From: Streptomyces viridosporus
GTDB taxonomy: Bacteria; Actinomycetota; Actinomycetes; Streptomycetales; Streptomycetaceae
Direction of reading: 5' to 3'
Length of the DNA stretch: 32,294 nt
NCBI RefSeq assembly: GCF_002078235.1
Contig: NZ_MSGP01000219.1
Coordinates: 1 to 32,294 of the forward strand
A model generated the notes under the pieces. That model worked only from the letters and a program-made list of their open reading frames with translations, was not told where the DNA came from and ran no database searches. The stretch's first letter is position 1. Every line of letters begins with the position of its first letter. Position numbers and translations under genes: made by a program. This document shows, piece by piece, positions 1-8,277 of the stretch.

Positions 1-50
1 CGCCGGTCGCCGTGACCACCGCGGCACCCCGGTGGTCACGGCGACCGGCG
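1..50. repeat. Perfect 20-bp inverted repeat, 10-base loop, at the window edge
   Basis: Bases 1-20 (CGCCGGTCGCCGTGACCACC) are the exact reverse complement of bases 31-50, separated by GCGGCACCCC. The right arm encodes the natural-looking VVTATGE stretch of the partial gene; the left arm is its mirror image. Because the arm begins exactly at base 1, the repeat may continue to the left. It could be a fold-back artefact at a contig end or a real hairpin in the coding sequence. Confidence 0.9.
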
Positions 51-166
51 AGCCGTCGGAGCTGGTGCTGTTCGCCTACGGGCGGCAGAGCGCGGCGAAG
101 GTCGGACTGGAGGGCGACGAGAACGCGATCGCGAAGCTGCAGGAGACCAAACAGCTCGGTATCTGA
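2..166 (+). CDS. 3' end of a TIGR03085-like (mycothiol-dependent/DinB-type) metal-binding protein, partial
   Basis: Only the last 54 codons are present; the frame runs in from the left edge and stops at TGA 164-166. The visible C-terminus contains TGEPSELVLFAYGRQSAAKV, which resembles the C-terminal segment of actinobacterial TIGR03083/TIGR03085 proteins (DinB/maleylpyruvate-isomerase-like, mycothiol-linked). The N-terminal metal-binding four-helix bundle lies outside the window, so activity cannot be judged. The first 50 bases form a perfect inverted repeat, so the residues encoded by bases 1-30 may be affected by an assembly problem at the edge. The family assignment rests on this short tail only. 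Confidence 0.5.
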   Translation, partial: AGRRDHRGTPVVTATGEPSELVLFAYGRQSAAKVGLEGDENAIAKLQETKQLGI

Positions 167-189
167 CCGGTACCCGAAAGGCACGGTTC

Positions 190-588
190 GTGATCAAAGT
201 CGCCATGACCAGTGTGTACGTCGACGACGTGGCGAAGGCGCACGCCTTCTACACCGGCGTCCTCGGCTTCGAGACCCGCACCCACAGGGACCTGGGCGGC
301 GGCACCCTGTTCGTCACGGTGGGCGCGCCGCGCGGGGCCCAGCCGGACCTGGAGCTCCTGCTGGAGCCGGGCCAGGGGCCCGTCGCCGAGCCCTACCGCC
401 GGGCGGTGCGCGAGGCGGGACTGCCCTCCATCGTGTTCTCCGTGGACGACCTCCGCGCGGAGTACGAACGGCTCCGCGGCGAAGGCGTCCACTTCGTCCG
501 GGACCCCGAGGAGCAGGGCCCGGTGCTCACCGCCCTGCTGGACGACACGGTGGGCAACCTGGTCCAGCTGACCCAGCCGCTGGGCTGA
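190..588 (+). CDS. VOC-family (glyoxalase/bleomycin-resistance fold) protein
   Basis: A 132-aa single-domain protein of the vicinal-oxygen-chelate superfamily. It opens with a first beta-strand and helix (SVYVDDVAKAHAFYTGVLGF) and has a second beta-alpha-beta module from about residue 75 (LPSIVFSVDDLRAEYERLRG), ending in the usual strand LDDTVGNLVQLTQPLG. The length matches one VOC module pair, which normally dimerises. The GTG start at 190 is preceded by AAAGG at 177-181, a suitable ribosome site; the ATG at 205 would cut into strand 1. The substrate cannot be told: the family includes metal-dependent lyases, dioxygenases and antibiotic-binding proteins. It is convergent with hisF, with only 3 bases between the stop codons. 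Confidence 0.85.
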   Translation: MIKVAMTSVYVDDVAKAHAFYTGVLGFETRTHRDLGGGTLFVTVGAPRGAQPDLELLLEPGQGPVAEPYRRAVREAGLPSIVFSVDDLRAEYERLRGEGVHFVRDPEEQGPVLTALLDDTVGNLVQLTQPLG

Positions 589-591
589 GGG

Positions 592-1347
592 TCAGCGGAC
601 CGGGTGCCCGGCCTCCCGCAGGGTCTCCTTGACCTGGCCGATCCGCAGGTCTCCGAAGTGGAAGACCGAGGCCGCGAGGACCGCGTCCGCGCCCGCCGCG
701 ACCGCGGGCGGGAAGTCGGCCAGCCTGCCCGCGCCGCCGGAGGCGATCACCGGGACGGTGACGTGCTTCCGGACGGCGGCGATCATCTCCAGGTCGTAGC
801 CGTCCTTGGTGCCGTCCGCGTCCATCGAGTTGAGCAGGATCTCGCCGGCGCCCAGCTCGGCGGCGCGGTGTGCCCACTCCACGGCGTCGATCCCGGTGCC
901 GCGGCGGCCGCCGTGCGTGGTGACCTCGAAGGAACCGGAGTCCGTGCGTCGGGCGTCGACCGAGAGGACGAGGACCTGCCGGCCGAAGCGCTCGGCGATC
1001 TCCCGGATGAGGTCGGGGCGGGCGATGGCGGCGGTGTTCACGCCCACCTTGTCGGCGCCCGCCCGCAGCAGCCGGTCCACGTCCTCGGCGGTGCGGACGC
1101 CGCCGCCCACCGTCAGCGGGATGAACACCTGCTCGGCGGTGCGGCGCACCACGTCGTAGGTCGTCTCGCGGTTGCCCGACGAGGCGGTGATGTCCAGGAA
1201 CGTCAACTCGTCGGCGCCCTCGGTGTCGTACACCTTGGCCATCTCGACGGGGTCGCCCGCGTCGCGCAGGTTCTGGAAGTTGACGCCCTTGACGACCCGG
1301 CCGTTGTCCACGTCCAGGCAGGGGATGACTCGGACCGCCAGGGTCAT
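592..1347 (-). CDS. hisF: Imidazole glycerol phosphate synthase, cyclase subunit HisF
   Basis: A 251-aa (beta-alpha)8-barrel protein, the normal family length. With HisH it converts PRFAR plus HisH-derived ammonia into imidazole glycerol phosphate and AICAR in the cytoplasm. The N-terminus [17 protein letters not shown] carries the first catalytic aspartate (D12), and D131 in LSVDARR is the second. Phosphate-binding loops are visible as VGGGVR (80-85) and ASGGAG. The ATG (1345-1347) overlaps the stop of the upstream RidA-family gene as ATGA, with GAGGAG about 9 bases upstream, so translation is likely coupled. It is the last gene of the his operon. Its stop is 3 bases from that of the opposing VOC gene, so any terminator must lie inside that gene. 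Confidence 0.97.
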   Translation of the reverse strand: MTLAVRVIPCLDVDNGRVVKGVNFQNLRDAGDPVEMAKVYDTEGADELTFLDITASSGNRETTYDVVRRTAEQVFIPLTVGGGVRTAEDVDRLLRAGADKVGVNTAAIARPDLIREIAERFGRQVLVLSVDARRTDSGSFEVTTHGGRRGTGIDAVEWAHRAAELGAGEILLNSMDADGTKDGYDLEMIAAVRKHVTVPVIASGGAGRLADFPPAVAAGADAVLAASVFHFGDLRIGQVKETLREAGHPVR

Positions 1348-1748
1348 GAGGTCACGGCTCCTCTGAATGCTTCGAGTTCCACTGAGACCAGGGCGCGCGG
1401 GTCGACGAAGCCCTCGACCACCAGGAGGGTGGTGACCGGGCGCACCGAGTCGAACAGTTCCTTGTGGGCCCGGCCGACCTCGTCGACGTCCCGTACGTGG
1501 GCGAGGTGGACGCGGGTGCGGATCACGGACTCGATACCGAGTCCGAACGCGCCGATCGCCTCCAGCGCGATGGTGAAGGCCTCCTTGGCCTGCTCGTAGG
1601 GGTCGCCCTCCCCGTGGAGCACCTCGCCCCGGAACGCGGTCGTGCCCGCCACCAGGACGCGGTCACCCGCCGCCACGGCCCGTGCGGAACCGAAGGACTC
1701 CTCCCAGGGGTTTCCGCTCTGCACGCGCCGTACGGCCCCGGTCGTCAT
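1344..1748 (-). CDS. RidA-family protein (putative enamine/imine deaminase) inside the his operon
   Basis: A 134-aa protein with the YjgF/YER057c/UK114 fold. Visible features are [15 protein letters not shown] at residues 11-25, VLVAGTTA in the first sheet, [21 protein letters not shown] in the middle, and R103 in the SVRPVTT strand followed by [13 protein letters not shown] near the end. Canonical RidA hydrolyses reactive 2-aminoacrylate formed by PLP enzymes, and its catalytic Arg lies in this region; whether this paralogue deaminates is not established. It starts ATGA-overlapped with the stop of priA and ends ATGA-overlapped with the start of hisF, with GGAGG 9 bases before its ATG. A plausible inference is protection against reactive imines near PLP-dependent HisC or a metabolite-repair role, but the sequence does not prove this. 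Confidence 0.88.
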   Translation of the reverse strand: MTTGAVRRVQSGNPWEESFGSARAVAAGDRVLVAGTTAFRGEVLHGEGDPYEQAKEAFTIALEAIGAFGLGIESVIRTRVHLAHVRDVDEVGRAHKELFDSVRPVTTLLVVEGFVDPRALVSVELEAFRGAVTS

Positions 1749-2470
1749 CGCGACACAGCCTCCAGGGCCTCTTCCAGGGTGAACGCCTTCGCGTACAGGG
1801 CCTTTCCGACGATGGCGCCCTCGACGCCGAGCGGTACGAGCTCCGCGATGGCGCGCAGGTCGTCCAGCGAGGACACCCCGCCGGAGGCGACCACCGGGCG
1901 GTCGGTGGCGGCGCAGACGTTCTTCAGCAGCTCCAGGTTGGGGCCCTGGAGGGTGCCGTCCTTGGCGATGTCGGTGACCACGTAGCGGGCGCAGCCCTCC
2001 TTGTCGAGGCGCTCCAGCGTCTCGTAGAGGTCGCCGCCGTCGCGGGTCCAGCCGCGTCCGCGCAGGGTGGTGCCGCGCACGTCGAGGCCGACGGCGATCC
2101 TGTCGCCGTGCTCGGCGATGATCCGGGCGACCCACTCGGGGCTCTCCAGGGCGGCGGTGCCGAGGTTGACGCGGGTGCAGCCGGTGGCGAGCGCGGCGGC
2201 GAGGGTGTCGTCGTCGCGGATGCCGCCGGACAGCTCCACCTTGATGTCCATCGCCCCGGCGACCTCGGCGATCAGCTCACGGTTGTTCCCGGTGCCGAAC
2301 GCGGCGTCCAGGTCGACCAGGTGCAGCCACTCGGCGCCCGAGCGCTGCCAGGCGAGGGCGGCCTCCAGGGGGGAGCCGTACGACGTTTCCGTCCCGGACT
2401 CGCCGTGCACGAGGCGGACGGCCTGGCCGTCACGGACGTCGACGGCGGGGAGCAGTTCGAGCTTGGCCAT
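1745..2470 (-). CDS. priA: PriA, bifunctional HisA/TrpF phosphoribosyl isomerase
   Basis: A 241-aa (beta-alpha)8 isomerase acting on both ProFAR (histidine pathway) and phosphoribosyl anthranilate (tryptophan pathway). PriA was described in S. coelicolor as the dual enzyme of actinobacteria that lack a separate trpF. The catalytic pair D11 ([10 protein letters not shown]) and D130 (GLDVRG) is present, as are R19, S81 ([10 protein letters not shown]) and T166 ([11 protein letters not shown]), residues associated with dual specificity. I chose the ATG at 2468-2470 because the family begins [12 protein letters not shown]; the longer frame from 2512 would add 14 residues overlapping hisH. The ribosome site is weak (GTAGAG) and the gene begins 4 bases after the hisH stop, suggesting coupling. 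The stop overlaps the next start (ATGA). Confidence 0.96.
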   Translation of the reverse strand: MAKLELLPAVDVRDGQAVRLVHGESGTETSYGSPLEAALAWQRSGAEWLHLVDLDAAFGTGNNRELIAEVAGAMDIKVELSGGIRDDDTLAAALATGCTRVNLGTAALESPEWVARIIAEHGDRIAVGLDVRGTTLRGRGWTRDGGDLYETLERLDKEGCARYVVTDIAKDGTLQGPNLELLKNVCAATDRPVVASGGVSSLDDLRAIAELVPLGVEGAIVGKALYAKAFTLEEALEAVSR

Positions 2471-2474
2471 GTCT

Positions 2475-3116
2475 CTACAGGGTTCCGATCCAGTTGGTGA
2501 GGAGCTGGGCACCGGCGTCGCCGGACTTCTCGGGGTGGAACTGGGTGGCCCACAGGGCGCCGTTCTCCACCGCGGCCACGAACGGCTTGCCGTGCGTGGA
2601 CCAGGTGACCAGCGGGGCGCGCATCGCCGGGTTCGCCGTCTCCAGGGTCCAGTCGTGGACCGCGTAGGAGTGCACGAAGTAGAAGCGGGCGTCCGCGCCG
2701 AGGCCGGCGAACAGCTCGGAGCCGGCCGGCGCGTCCACGGTGTTCCAGCCCATGTGGGGCACGACGTCGGCCTGCAGCGGCTCGACCGAGCCGGGCCACT
2801 CGTCGAGGCCCTCGGTCCGCACGCCGTGCTCGACGCCGCGCGCGAACAGGATCTGCATGCCGACGCAGATGCCCATCACCGGGCGCCCGCCGGCCAGTCG
2901 GCGGTCGACGATCCAGTCGCCGCGCGCCTCCTTCAGGCCGCGCATGCAGGCGGCGAAGGCGCCGACGCCGGGCACCAGCAGGCCGTCGGCGTTCATGGCC
3001 CGGTCGAAGTCGCGGGTGATCTCGACGTCGGCTCCCGCGCGGGCGAGGGCACGCTCGGCGGAACGGACGTTGCCGAAGCCGTAGTCGAAGACCACGACCT
3101 TCTTGGTGGTGCTCAA
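2475..3116 (-). CDS. hisH: Imidazole glycerol phosphate synthase, glutamine amidotransferase subunit HisH
   Basis: A 213-aa class I glutamine amidotransferase that supplies ammonia to HisF. The catalytic triad is visible: nucleophile C84 in [10 protein letters not shown], and H194 and E196 in TQFHPEKSG. The oxyanion strand around PGVGAF (49-54) is also present. The start is a rare TTG (3114-3116) giving [21 protein letters not shown] sits 9 bases upstream and overlaps the stop of the 52-aa ORF, so the two genes are probably translationally coupled. No better ATG/GTG precedes the conserved VVVFDYG strand. It lies between the small membrane ORF and priA, while its partner hisF is two genes further downstream. 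Confidence 0.95.
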   Translation of the reverse strand: MSTTKKVVVFDYGFGNVRSAERALARAGADVEITRDFDRAMNADGLLVPGVGAFAACMRGLKEARGDWIVDRRLAGGRPVMGICVGMQILFARGVEHGVRTEGLDEWPGSVEPLQADVVPHMGWNTVDAPAGSELFAGLGADARFYFVHSYAVHDWTLETANPAMRAPLVTWSTHGKPFVAAVENGALWATQFHPEKSGDAGAQLLTNWIGTL

Positions 3117-3120
3117 GGGA

Positions 3121-3279
3121 TCACACCTCCAGCCTCAGGACGCCCGCGAAGAGGCACATCGCGGCGCCGACCGAGAGCAGCACGATCAGGCTCTTGGGCA
3201 TCTTCTGCTTGACGAAGGAGATGACCCCGCCGACGAGGAACAGACCGACGACGATCAGGACGGTGGACAGTCCGTTCAT
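3121..3279 (-). CDS. 52-aa small membrane protein inside the his operon
   Basis: The predicted product starts [20 protein letters not shown] and ends [11 protein letters not shown]. Residues about 5-22 and 31-49 are hydrophobic and flank a short basic loop ([10 protein letters not shown]), so it should be a two-helix membrane hairpin. It begins 3 bases after the hisB stop and ends 4 bases before the hisH start. GGAGG used by hisH overlaps its last codons and stop. Nearly all codons end in G or C, as in its neighbours, supporting real coding. I do not recognise a named family. No enzyme of histidine synthesis is missing that it could replace; a membrane-tethering or regulatory role would be speculation. 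Confidence 0.75.
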   Translation of the reverse strand: MNGLSTVLIVVGLFLVGGVISFVKQKMPKSLIVLLSVGAAMCLFAGVLRLEV

Positions 3280-3282
3280 GGG

Positions 3283-3876
3283 CTACAGCGCGCCCTTCGT
3301 GGAGGGCACGATGCCCGCCGCGCGCGGGTCGCGCTCACAGGCGTAGCGCAGGGCCCGGGCGAGCGCCTTGAACTGGCACTCCACGATGTGGTGCGCGTTG
3401 CGCCCGTAGGGCACGTGCACGTGCAGCGCGACCTGGGCCTGCGCGACGAAGGACTCCAGGATGTGCCGGGTCATCGTGGTGTCGTACTCGCCGATCATCG
3501 GCGCCATCTTCTCGGGCTCGGTGTGCACGAGGTAGGGGCGGCCGGACAGGTCGACGGTGACCTGGGCGAGGGACTCGTCCAGCGGGACCGTGCAGTTGCC
3601 GAAGCGGTAGATGCCCTTCTTGTCGCCGAGCGCCTGCTTGAAGGCGCCGCCGAGCGCGAGGGCGGTGTCCTCGATGGTGTGGTGGGAGTCGATGTGCAGG
3701 TCGCCCTCGGTCTTCACGGTCAGGTCGAACAGACCGTGCCGGCCGATCTGGTCGAGCATGTGGTCGTAGAAGCCGACCCCGGTGGAGATCTCGGTCTTCC
3801 CGGTGCCGTCGAGGTCGATCTCGACGAGGACCGAGGTCTCCTTGGTCGTCCGCTCCACACGTCCCACGCGGTTCAT
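3283..3876 (-). CDS. hisB: Imidazoleglycerol-phosphate dehydratase HisB
   Basis: A 197-aa monofunctional dehydratase converting imidazole glycerol phosphate to imidazole acetol phosphate. Both halves of the duplicated fold and the metal-ligand motifs are visible: FYDHML at 36-41, HHTIED at 65-70, RHILESF around 138-143 and [16 protein letters not shown] from 162. The length is typical of actinobacterial HisB without the N-terminal phosphatase domain found in E. coli, so histidinol phosphatase must be encoded elsewhere. The ATG (3874-3876) overlaps the hisC stop as ATGA and is preceded by AAGGAG about 8 bases upstream. The gene ends 3 bases before the 52-aa membrane ORF. Confidence 0.97.
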   Translation of the reverse strand: MNRVGRVERTTKETSVLVEIDLDGTGKTEISTGVGFYDHMLDQIGRHGLFDLTVKTEGDLHIDSHHTIEDTALALGGAFKQALGDKKGIYRFGNCTVPLDESLAQVTVDLSGRPYLVHTEPEKMAPMIGEYDTTMTRHILESFVAQAQVALHVHVPYGRNAHHIVECQFKALARALRYACERDPRAAGIVPSTKGAL

Positions 3877-4985
3877 GCGCTCTGCTCCTTCTTGATCTCA
3901 CGGACCGCGTCGAGAAACGCGTCGTTTTCCGCCGGGGTGCCCGCGGTGACCCGCAGCCATCCCGGTACGCCGTTGTCCCGGACCAGGACGCCCCGGTCGA
4001 GGATCCGCCGCCAGGCGGCCTGGGAGTCGGCGAACCTGCCGAACTGGACGAAGTTCGCGTCCGACTCGGTCACCTCGTAGTCGAGGGCGCGCAGTTCGGC
4101 GACCAGCCGGTCCCGCTCGGCCTTCAGCTGCTCGACGTACTTCAGCAGCGTGCCGGTGTGTTCGAGGGCGGCCAGCGCGGTCGCCTGGGTGACCGCCGAG
4201 AGGTGGTAGGGCAGCCGGACGAGCTGCACGGCGTCCACGACCGCGGGGTGCGCGGCGAGGTAGCCGAGGCGCAGCCCGGCGGCGCCGAACGCCTTCGACA
4301 TGGTGCGGGAGACGACCAGGTGCGGCCGTCCCTCGAGCAGCGGCAGCAGCGAGTCGCCGTGGCTGAACTCGACGTACGCCTCGTCCACGACCACCATCGA
4401 CGGCTTGGCCGCCTGGGCGGCCTCGTACAGCGCGAGCACCGTCTCGGGCGGGACCGCGTTGCCCGTGGGGTTGTTGGGGGTGGTGACGAAGACGACGTCG
4501 GGCCGGTGCTCGGCGATCGCCTCCTCGGCGGCGGCGAGGTCGATCGAGAAGTCGTCGCGGCGCGGGCCGGAGATCCAGCCGGTGCCGGTGCCGCGCGCGA
4601 TCAGCGCGTGCATCGAGTACGACGGCTCGAAGCCGATCGCGGTGCGGCCGGGCCCGCCGAAGGTCTGCAGCAGTTGCTGGATGACCTCGTTGGAGCCGTT
4701 GGCGGCCCACACGTTCTCGAGGCCGACGGGGTGCCCGGCCGTCTTCGTCAGGTACTCGGCCAGCCTGGTCCGCAGCTCCACCGCGTCCCGGTCGGGGTAG
4801 CGGTTGAGGTGCCGGGCGGCCTCCCGGACCCGCTCGGCGATCCGCTCGACCAGCGGCTCGGGCAGCGGGTAGGGGTTCTCGTTGGTGTTCAGCCGTACGG
4901 GGACGTCCAGCTGGGGCGCGCCGTAGGGGGACTTGCCGCGCAGCTCGTCCCGTACGGGGAGATCGTCGATCCTCACGTCGCTCAC
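3873..4985 (-). CDS. hisC: Histidinol-phosphate aminotransferase HisC
   Basis: A 370-aa fold-type I PLP enzyme that transaminates imidazole acetol phosphate with glutamate to give histidinol phosphate. Signature residues are visible: [10 protein letters not shown] (33-42), NGSNE (96-100), NNPTGN (171-176), the PLP-contacting DEAYVEF (201-207), and the Schiff-base lysine K231 in [17 protein letters not shown]. The C-terminal substrate-binding region [12 protein letters not shown] is intact. The GTG start (4983-4985) overlaps the hisD stop as GTGA; the frame is open far upstream but those codons belong to the shadow of hisD. The N-terminus [25 protein letters not shown] fits the family. Confidence 0.96.
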   Translation of the reverse strand: MSDVRIDDLPVRDELRGKSPYGAPQLDVPVRLNTNENPYPLPEPLVERIAERVREAARHLNRYPDRDAVELRTRLAEYLTKTAGHPVGLENVWAANGSNEVIQQLLQTFGGPGRTAIGFEPSYSMHALIARGTGTGWISGPRRDDFSIDLAAAEEAIAEHRPDVVFVTTPNNPTGNAVPPETVLALYEAAQAAKPSMVVVDEAYVEFSHGDSLLPLLEGRPHLVVSRTMSKAFGAAGLRLGYLAAHPAVVDAVQLVRLPYHLSAVTQATALAALEHTGTLLKYVEQLKAERDRLVAELRALDYEVTESDANFVQFGRFADSQAAWRRILDRGVLVRDNGVPGWLRVTAGTPAENDAFLDAVREIKKEQSA

Positions 4986-6307
4986 TTGCTCTCGGGCACC
5001 TTCCAGCCGAACCTCGCCTTGATCGCCGCGCCGTGCGCGGGCAGGTCCTCCGCCTCCGCCAGCGTCACCACGTGGTGCGCGACCTCGGCCAGCGCGTCCT
5101 CGGTGTAGTCGACGATGTGGATGCCGCGCAGGAAGGACTGGACCGACAGCCCCGAGGAGTGGCAGGCGCAGCCGCCGGTGGGCAGGACGTGGTTGGACCC
5201 GGCCGCGTAGTCGCCGAGCGAGACCGGGGCCCAGGGGCCGACGAAGACCGCGCCGGCGTTGCGCACCCGGTCGGCGACCGCGGCGGCGTCGGCGGTCTGG
5301 ATCTCCAGGTGCTCGGCGCCGTAGGCGTCGACCACGCGCAGGCCCTCGTCGAGGCCGTCGACCAGGACGATGGCGGACTGCCGGCCGGACAGCGCCGGGA
5401 CGATCCGGTCCTCGATGTGCTTGGTCGCCGCGACCTGCGGCTCCAGCTCCTTCTCCACCGCGTCCGCGAGCTCGGTGGAGTCGGTGACCAGGACGGCGGC
5501 GGCCAGCGGGTCGTGCTCGGCCTGGCTGATCAGGTCGGAGGCGACGTGCACCGGGTCGGCCGTGGAGTCCGCGAGGATCGCGATCTCGGTGGGGCCGGCC
5601 TCGGCGTCGATGCCGATGCGGCCGGTGAAGTAGCGCTTGGCCGCGGCGACCCAGATGTTGCCGGGGCCGGTGACCATGTTCGCGGGCGGGCAGGACTCGG
5701 TGCCGTACGCGAACATCGCGACGGCGGTGGCGCCGCCGGCCGCGTACACCTCGTCGACGCCGAGCAGCGCGCACGCGGCGAGGATGGTCGGGTGCGGCAG
5801 CCCACCGAACTCGGCCTGGGGCGGGGAGGCCAGCGCGACGGACGGGACACCGGCCTCCTGGGCGGGCACGGCGTTCATGATCACGGAGGACGGGTACACG
5901 GACCGGCCGCCCGGCGCGTACAGCCCCACGCGGTCGACCGGCACCCACTTCTCGGTGACCGTGCCGCCCGGCACGACCTGGGTGGTGCGGGTGGTGCGGC
6001 GCTGCTCGCGGTGGACGAGCCGGGCGCGGCGGATGGACTCCTCCATGGCGGCCCGCACGGCCGGGTCCAGCGTCTCCAGGGCGTCGGTGAGCGCCCGCGC
6101 CGGGACCCGGACGGATTCCAGACGCACGCCGTCGAACCGCTCGGCGAAGTCGATCAGCGCCGCGTCGCCGCGATGATGCACGTCCTCGCAGATCGGACGC
6201 ACCTTCTCCAGGGCGGCCGCGACGTCGAAGTCGGCTCGGGGCAGCAGGTCACGCAGGGCGGGGCCCTCGGGAAGGGCGTCGCCGCGCAGATCGATTCGGG
6301 AGATCAC
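4982..6307 (-). CDS. hisD: Histidinol dehydrogenase HisD, first gene of the his operon
   Basis: A 441-aa zinc- and NAD-dependent enzyme oxidising L-histidinol to histidine, the last step of the pathway. Motifs seen: VTGPGN (212-217), [11 protein letters not shown] (237-247), SQAEHDP (261-267, containing the zinc-binding Gln and His), and [13 protein letters not shown] near the C-terminus. I chose the GTG at 6305-6307 (product [14 protein letters not shown]), because this is the usual N-terminus and gives family length. The reading frame stays open upstream to an ATG at 6394 with a much better ribosome site; the extra 29 codons have clearly lower third-position GC (about 66 percent by hand count), so they look like leader rather than gene. 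The stop overlaps the hisC start (GTGA). Confidence 0.95.
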   Translation of the reverse strand: MISRIDLRGDALPEGPALRDLLPRADFDVAAALEKVRPICEDVHHRGDAALIDFAERFDGVRLESVRVPARALTDALETLDPAVRAAMEESIRRARLVHREQRRTTRTTQVVPGGTVTEKWVPVDRVGLYAPGGRSVYPSSVIMNAVPAQEAGVPSVALASPPQAEFGGLPHPTILAACALLGVDEVYAAGGATAVAMFAYGTESCPPANMVTGPGNIWVAAAKRYFTGRIGIDAEAGPTEIAILADSTADPVHVASDLISQAEHDPLAAAVLVTDSTELADAVEKELEPQVAATKHIEDRIVPALSGRQSAIVLVDGLDEGLRVVDAYGAEHLEIQTADAAAVADRVRNAGAVFVGPWAPVSLGDYAAGSNHVLPTGGCACHSSGLSVQSFLRGIHIVDYTEDALAEVAHHVVTLAEAEDLPAHGAAIKARFGWKVPESK

Positions 6308-6394
6308 GTGCTCAATTCTCTCAGACCCGCGCAGTGAGCCGTCCGCGCGTTCCAATGGCTGATACGGGGCCCCTCGGTGACGGTGTGCGCACAT
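6308..6394 (-). other. In-frame upstream extension or leader peptide of hisD with its own strong ribosome site
   Basis: On the minus strand an ATG (6392-6394) follows GAGGAGG with 9 bases between and opens [20 protein letters not shown], continuing without a stop into the hisD frame. Codons 4 and 6 are histidine CAC. Either hisD really starts here with a 29-residue extension, or ribosomes initiating here act as a leader controlling the weaker downstream GTG start. The atypical codon use argues against an ordinary conserved N-terminus. Confidence 0.4.
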
Positions 6395-6412
6395 GTCGGA
6401 GATCCTCCTCAC

Positions 6413-6438
6413 TTTCCGTGTTCAACCTCTCACGGAAA
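6413..6438. promoter_or_regulatory. Dyad TTTCCGTG-N10-CACGGAAA in the hisD / membrane-protein divergent region
   Basis: A perfect 8-bp inverted repeat with a 10-base spacer lies between two divergent genes, immediately upstream of the GAGGAGG ribosome site (6404-6410) of the hisD leader. As DNA it has the size and symmetry of a dimeric repressor operator; as RNA it would fold into a hairpin just 5' of that ribosome site. No regulator is identified. Confidence 0.5.
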
Positions 6439-6499
6439 CGGGCATCACCGGTTGTACGAAGGGATGAACCGACGAGTACCCGGGAGGGAGGGGAAAGCC

Positions 6500-8077
6500 G
6501 TGGCCGAAGGGGCGGGACCGCGCGCCGGGGACGTTCCGGAGGATCTGACCGCCGTGGAGGCCGGGATGTGGCAGGCCTTCCGGAACGGCAGCGTGTACGA
6601 CCTGAGCAGCGGTGACACGGTCGTCGACGACCCGCACGGCGGGCATCCGTGGGGCCCCGAGCGGACGGTCCGGGCCCGCGTCGTGTGCTGGCTCCTGCTG
6701 GACGGGCCGCCCGCGCTGGCCGGCCGGGTCTCCTCGCTGAAGCTGGTCGGGGTGCGGATCAGCGGCCCCCTGGACCTGGCGGGCGGCACAGTGGTGCCGT
6801 ACGTGGAGATGCGGGACTGCCGCTTCGAGCGGGACGTGCTGCTGCCGGAGGCCCGCTTCACGACCGTGCGGCTGGTGGACTGCTCCGTGCCGCGCCTGGA
6901 GGCGGCCCGGCTGCACACCGAGGGCGATCTGCACCTGCCGCGCTGCCGGTTCCTGGGCGGCGTACGGCTCACCGACGCCCGCATCGGCACGGACCTGATG
7001 CTCAACCAGGCGATCGTGCACCGGGACCGCAGCGGCCGCTCGATCGCCGGGGACGGCATGACGGTCGGCCAGGACCTCCAGGCGGAGATGCTGGAGTCGC
7101 ACGGCGAGCTGAGCCTGCGCAGCGCGCAGATAGGCGTCTCGCTGAGCCTGCGCGGCGCCCGTCTGGTCAACCCGTACACCCGGCTCGCGTTGAACGCGCC
7201 CCAGCTGACCGTGGAGCGTTCGCTGTACCTGACCCCGGCGGGGGTCGGCGCCCAGGCGCGGAGCGGGATGACCCCGGCGCGCGGGACACGGATCCAGCGG
7301 TTCGAGTGCCAGGGCGGGGTGCGGCTGGACGACGGGCGGTTCGGGGACGCGGTCGACTTCGAGGGGGCCCGGTTCGCCTTCACCGACGACCAGGAGCTGT
7401 CGCTGCGCCGGGTGCAGACGCCGGAGCTGCGCTTCCTCGGGGAGCGGCCGGCGCGCGGCAAGGTGGTGCTGTCGGGGGCGCGGGTGGTCAACCTGATGGA
7501 CCGGGCGGAGAGCTGGCCGGGGCCCGGGCGGCTGCACATGGGCGGCTTCACCTACGAGAACCTGGTGCCGCGCGGCCCGTTCCCGCTGGAGCTGCGGCTG
7601 CGCTGGGTGGACGCGGCGAGCGCCGAGTACAACCCGGAGCCGTACGAGCGGCTGGCCGCCGTGCTGCGGGCGAGCGGGGAGGACGAGGAGGCCCGCGAGG
7701 TGCTGCTCGCCAAGCAGCGCCGCCGCCGCGAGAGCCTGCCGCTCGCGGCCAAGCTGTGGGGCTACGCGCAGGACTGGACGGTCGCCTACGGGTACCGGCC
7801 GGGCCGGGCCGCGGTGTGGATGGCGGTGCTGTGGGCGGGCGGTTCCCTGGCCTTCGCCCGCGCGCACCACCCGCCCCTCAAGAGCGGTGAGCACCCCCCG
7901 TGGGACCCGGCCCTGTTCGCCCTGGACCTGCTGCTGCCGGTGATCGACCTGGGCCAGGTGGGCTTCTGGGAGCTGCGCGGCGGCTGGCAGTGGCTGGCGG
8001 CGGCGTTCATCCTGCTGGGCTGGGTCCTGGCGACGACGGTGGCGGCGGGGGCGACGCGGACGCTGCGGCGCACCTAG
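6500..8077 (+). CDS. Membrane protein with N-terminal beta-strand repeat domain and two C-terminal helices
   Basis: Predicted 525 aa. Residues about 60-370 consist of short, regularly spaced hydrophobic strands (for example VGVRISGPLDLAGG, VEMRDCRFERDVLLPEARF, LSLRSAQIGVSLSLRGARL), which looks like a right-handed beta-helix or pentapeptide-like solenoid. A basic helical stretch (LLAKQRRRRESLPLAAKLW) precedes membrane helices at about 437-455 and 498-517, with a hydrophobic segment PALFALDLLLPVIDLG between. Streptomyces homologues are often labelled oxidoreductase, but I see no NAD/FAD motif. The GTG at 6500 follows a long purine ribosome site (GGGAGGGAGGGGAAA) and was preferred over the ATG at 6464, which has its purines too close. 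Function unknown; a membrane-anchored scaffold is only a guess. It diverges from hisD. Confidence 0.85.
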   Translation: MAEGAGPRAGDVPEDLTAVEAGMWQAFRNGSVYDLSSGDTVVDDPHGGHPWGPERTVRARVVCWLLLDGPPALAGRVSSLKLVGVRISGPLDLAGGTVVPYVEMRDCRFERDVLLPEARFTTVRLVDCSVPRLEAARLHTEGDLHLPRCRFLGGVRLTDARIGTDLMLNQAIVHRDRSGRSIAGDGMTVGQDLQAEMLESHGELSLRSAQIGVSLSLRGARLVNPYTRLALNAPQLTVERSLYLTPAGVGAQARSGMTPARGTRIQRFECQGGVRLDDGRFGDAVDFEGARFAFTDDQELSLRRVQTPELRFLGERPARGKVVLSGARVVNLMDRAESWPGPGRLHMGGFTYENLVPRGPFPLELRLRWVDAASAEYNPEPYERLAAVLRASGEDEEAREVLLAKQRRRRESLPLAAKLWGYAQDWTVAYGYRPGRAAVWMAVLWAGGSLAFARAHHPPLKSGEHPPWDPALFALDLLLPVIDLGQVGFWELRGGWQWLAAAFILLGWVLATTVAAGATRTLRRT

Positions 8078-8277
8078 CCCAGCCGCACGACGTCGTGGCG
8101 TCAGGGCGTCATGGCGTCCCGTGTGACGCATGAGGCCCGTGGTGCTCCGCGGGCGTCGCACACGGCAAGAAACCGATCACTTTTTAACGGCCCTTGACCG
8201 GACCGCGTACAACCTTCCACGACTTCAGCGTGGCCTCTGGCGCGGCCGTGACCTGCGGTCTTTCAATGGTCGACACC

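Noticed and set aside
2471..2512. Upstream ATG for priA at 2512
   Set aside because: It would add 14 non-conserved residues overlapping the hisH end; the conserved PriA N-terminus begins at the ATG at 2470.
6422..8161. Minus-strand open frame of 579 codons opposite the beta-repeat membrane protein gene
   Set aside because: Arg/Gln/Pro/His-rich antisense shadow without a ribosome site; the plus strand has clear coding features.
8194..8277. Longer start (8194) for the helical protein gene
   Set aside because: The 28 extra codons have poor codon bias and no ribosome site; TTGACC at 8194-8199 is promoter-like, but no matching -10 follows at 17-18 bases.
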